A DNA stretch of 5,807 bases from Methanosphaera sp. (GTDB taxonomy: Archaea; Methanobacteriota; Methanobacteria; Methanobacteriales; Methanobacteriaceae): the NCBI GenBank assembly GCA_017430835.1, contig JAFRMD010000186.1:1-5807 (forward strand), read 5' to 3'. Below are positions 4,355 through 5,807 of the stretch, one piece after another. Each line of letters opens with the position of its first letter. Position 1 is the stretch's first letter. The notes beneath the pieces were generated by a model, which worked only from the letters and a program-made list of their open reading frames with translations, was not told the origin of the DNA and did no database searches. The position numbers and the translations under genes were made by a program.

Positions 4355-5134
4355 ATGGCAAAAGTTAACGTTTATTCATTAAAAGGCGACATCACCGAGG
4401 AAATTGAACTCCCAGAAGTATTTGAAGAAGAATACAGACCTGACGTAATTAAAAGAGCTGTAATTTCAATGCAAACAGCAAGAATCCAACCATGGGGAGC
4501 AAACCCAATGGCAGGTAAAAGAACTACAGCAAAATCAATGGGTTCAGGTAGAGGAGCAGCAATGGTACCTCGTATTAATGGTTCATCCAAAGCAGCATTC
4601 GTACCTCAAGCAATTGGTGGTAGAAAAGCTCACCCTCCACGAGTAAATACAATTTATCATGAAAAAATCAACAGAAAAGAAAGAATTTTAGCAATAAGAT
4701 CCGCTATTGCAGCTACAGCAGATAAAGATTTAGTTGCAAACAGAGGACATGCAGTTGCAGATTTAGAACAAGTTCCTTTCGTTGTGGATGATGAATTAGA
4801 AACTGTAAAAACTACAAAAGAAACTCGTGAAATCTTTAAAGATTTAGGCGTAATGGATGACATTGTAAGAGCTAAAAAAGGAAGAAAAATTAAATCTGGT
4901 AAAGGTAAACTTAGAGGAAGAAAATACAGAACACCTAAAGGACCTTTAGTAGTTGTTGGTAACGATCGTGGAATCAGTTTAGGAGCAAGAAACCATGCTG
5001 GTGTAGATGTTGTTGAAGTCAACAATGTAAATGCTGAATTACTTGCACCTGGTACACACGCAGGAAGATTTACAATATACACAAAATCTGCAATCGAAAA
5101 GCTTGGAGATTTATTCCAACAAAATAGGAGTTAG
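4355..5134 (+). CDS. rpl4: Large-subunit ribosomal protein uL4 (L4)
   Basis: From the ATG at 4355 the product has 259 residues, usual for archaeal uL4 (formerly L4e/L1e). It binds 23S rRNA domain I, and its long basic loop lines the peptide exit tunnel at the constriction. MAKVNVYSLKG opens the globular domain. The loop spans about residues 45-98, with PWGANPMAGKRTTAKSMGSG, then MVPRINGSS and GGRKAHPPR, rich in Gly and Arg as expected. KKGRKIKSGKGKLRGRKY (174-191) and GPLVVVGNDRG (196-206) follow in the globular part. The archaeal C-terminal extension ends near AELLAPGTHAGRFTIYT (227-243). It begins 18 bases after rpl3, and its last codons carry the ribosome site for rpl23, which points to one transcript with coupled translation. 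An upstream GTG at 4346 was rejected as the start because it lies within the Shine-Dalgarno site. Confidence 0.97.
   Translation: MAKVNVYSLKGDITEEIELPEVFEEEYRPDVIKRAVISMQTARIQPWGANPMAGKRTTAKSMGSGRGAAMVPRINGSSKAAFVPQAIGGRKAHPPRVNTIYHEKINRKERILAIRSAIAATADKDLVANRGHAVADLEQVPFVVDDELETVKTTKETREIFKDLGVMDDIVRAKKGRKIKSGKGKLRGRKYRTPKGPLVVVGNDRGISLGARNHAGVDVVEVNNVNAELLAPGTHAGRFTIYTKSAIEKLGDLFQQNRS
5126..5130 (+). promoter_or_regulatory. Ribosome binding site of rpl23 inside the end of rpl4
   Basis: AGGAG lies within the last two sense codons of rpl4 and nine bases before the rpl23 ATG at 5140. Ribosomes finishing uL4 would pass over it, so translation of the two genes is probably coupled. Confidence 0.75.
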
Positions 5135-5139
5135 TTATT

Positions 5140-5400
5140 ATGGATCCATATTCAGTAATAATAAAACCACAATTATCAGAAAAAACAATGAATCAAATTT
5201 ATGATGAAAATAAAATTACATTTGTGGTTCGTAGATCTGCTAATAAAAGCGTAATTAAAGATGCTTTCCAAGAGTTATACGATACAAAAGTTGTAAAAGT
5301 AAATACTCATATTACTCCTAGAGGAGAAAAAGTTGCAACACTTGAATTAGAAGAAGCTGAAGCTGCTGAAGATATTGCAGTTAAATTAGGAGTCTTCTAA
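5140..5400 (+). CDS. rpl23: Large-subunit ribosomal protein uL23 (L23)
   Basis: The 86-residue product is a complete archaeal uL23, which sits at the exit of the peptide tunnel and forms the docking site for the signal recognition particle and the SecYE translocon. The conserved pattern is present in order: VIIKPQLSEKTM (6-17), NKITFVVRRSANKSVIKDAF (24-43), the family signature VKVNTHITPRGEKVATLEL (52-70), and a C-terminal acidic helix ending DIAVKLGVF. It lacks the N-terminal extension of eukaryotic L23a, as expected for archaea. The signature usually continues with a Lys-Ala-Tyr strand; here it reads VATLELEE, slightly more acidic than common but within family variation. Only five bases separate it from rpl4. 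Confidence 0.97.
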   Translation: MDPYSVIIKPQLSEKTMNQIYDENKITFVVRRSANKSVIKDAFQELYDTKVVKVNTHITPRGEKVATLELEEAEAAEDIAVKLGVF

Positions 5401-5426
5401 GCAATATATAATTAGGAGGATTGATT

Positions 5427-5807
5427 ATGGGACATCGATTAATTATACAAAGAAGAGGTCGAGGAACTCCAACATACCGTAGTTCATCACACAGATTCAG
5501 AGGAAAAGTATCATACCGTTCATATGATGCACTAGAAAAAGAAGGAAGTCTTAAAGGTATCGTAACAGATATCATACATGACCCAGGACGATCAGCACCT
5601 GTTGCAATAGTCAAATTCGAAAATGGTGAAGAAAAATTAGTTCTTGCACCAGAAAGTATTGCAATTGATGATGAAATTGAATGTGGAATTTCTGCTTCAA
5701 TTGAACCAGGAAACACATTACCATTAAGTGAAATTCCTGAAGGTACTCCAATCTTTAACATCGAAAACAATCCTGGAGATGGAGGAAAATTCGTCAGATC
5801 TTCTGGA
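5427..5807 (+). CDS. rpl2: Large-subunit ribosomal protein uL2 (L2), N-terminal part (3' end outside window)
   Basis: The frame runs from the ATG at 5427 to the window edge, 127 codons of the roughly 240 expected for archaeal uL2. uL2 binds 23S rRNA and is needed for subunit joining and peptidyl transferase activity. The basic start MGHRLIIQRRGRGTPTYRS is typical of archaea. The OB-fold RNA-binding domain follows, with GIVTDIIHDPGRSAPVAIVKF (44-64), the conserved RNA-binding core, and LVLAPESI (71-78). The segment IPEGTPIFNIENNPGDGGK (103-121) leads into the SH3-like domain. The functionally important C-terminal histidine region lies beyond the window and cannot be checked. AGGAGG (5414-5419), seven bases before the ATG, is the best ribosome site in the window. 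The 26-base gap after rpl23 shows no promoter or terminator. Confidence 0.97.
   Translation, partial: MGHRLIIQRRGRGTPTYRSSSHRFRGKVSYRSYDALEKEGSLKGIVTDIIHDPGRSAPVAIVKFENGEEKLVLAPESIAIDDEIECGISASIEPGNTLPLSEIPEGTPIFNIENNPGDGGKFVRSSG

Noticed and set aside
4657..5082. Long open frame of 141 codons on the minus strand
   Set aside because: It lies wholly antisense to rpl4, and its low-complexity Ser/Leu/Pro-rich product reflects reverse-complemented Lys and Gly codons. No ribosome site or family resemblance was seen.
5381..5770. Minus-strand open frame of 129 codons opposite rpl2
   Set aside because: It is a shadow of the well-supported uL2 frame, with no promoter or recognisable domain.

Overview
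The window looks like part of the chromosome of a very AT-rich methanogen of the order Methanobacteriales. Methanosphaera (for example a M. stadtmanae-like gut strain) is the best guess, and Methanobrevibacter is the main alternative. The reasons are the archaeal uL3-uL4-uL23-uL2 gene order preceded by the SPOUT methyltransferase gene that holds the same place in Methanothermobacter (MTH1 next to MTH2), a methanogen-style TTTATATA promoter box, Shine-Dalgarno sites matching an archaeal 16S tail (both AGGAGG and GTGAT types), and a Lys/Thr/Asn-rich adhesin-like protein of the kind expanded in gut Methanobacteriales. The genus is an inference from recognition; no database search was done.

Layout. 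Bases 1-534 are the 3' end of a large secreted adhesin-like protein made of Ig-like repeats, followed by a likely terminator (545-585). Bases 535-1254 are a long AT-rich gap with several perfect inverted repeats, including a cluster at 816-891 that could be a small RNA. Bases 1255-1668 encode a lone four-helix membrane protein with two His-X13-His pairs, which resembles a small di-heme cytochrome b (DUF4405-like). Bases 1669-2396 are a second AT-rich gap that ends in a dyad and a clear TATA box. Bases 2397-3239 encode the SPOUT-fold RNA methyltransferase. From 3323 to the end of the window come rpl3, rpl4, rpl23 and the first 127 codons of rpl2, closely packed and all on the + strand.

How the genes work together. 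The four ribosomal proteins are core large-subunit components: uL3 and uL2 flank the peptidyl transferase centre, uL4 lines the exit tunnel and uL23 sits at the tunnel exit. They form the head of the archaeal S10/spc-type operon. The methyltransferase in front of them is probably a ribosome-linked RNA modification enzyme and may be co-transcribed, since its promoter is the only strong one seen. The adhesin-like gene and the cytochrome-like gene are accessory and appear to be independent units.

Most worth a second look: a cytochrome b-like protein in a lineage regarded as lacking cytochromes; the inverted repeat overlapping the likely BRE/TATA of the methyltransferase promoter; an abrupt composition switch inside the adhesin gene; and a GC-rich island with a strong hairpin near the start of rpl3. 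No tRNA, rRNA, CRISPR array or insertion sequence was seen. I did not find a convincing undescribed multi-gene system here.
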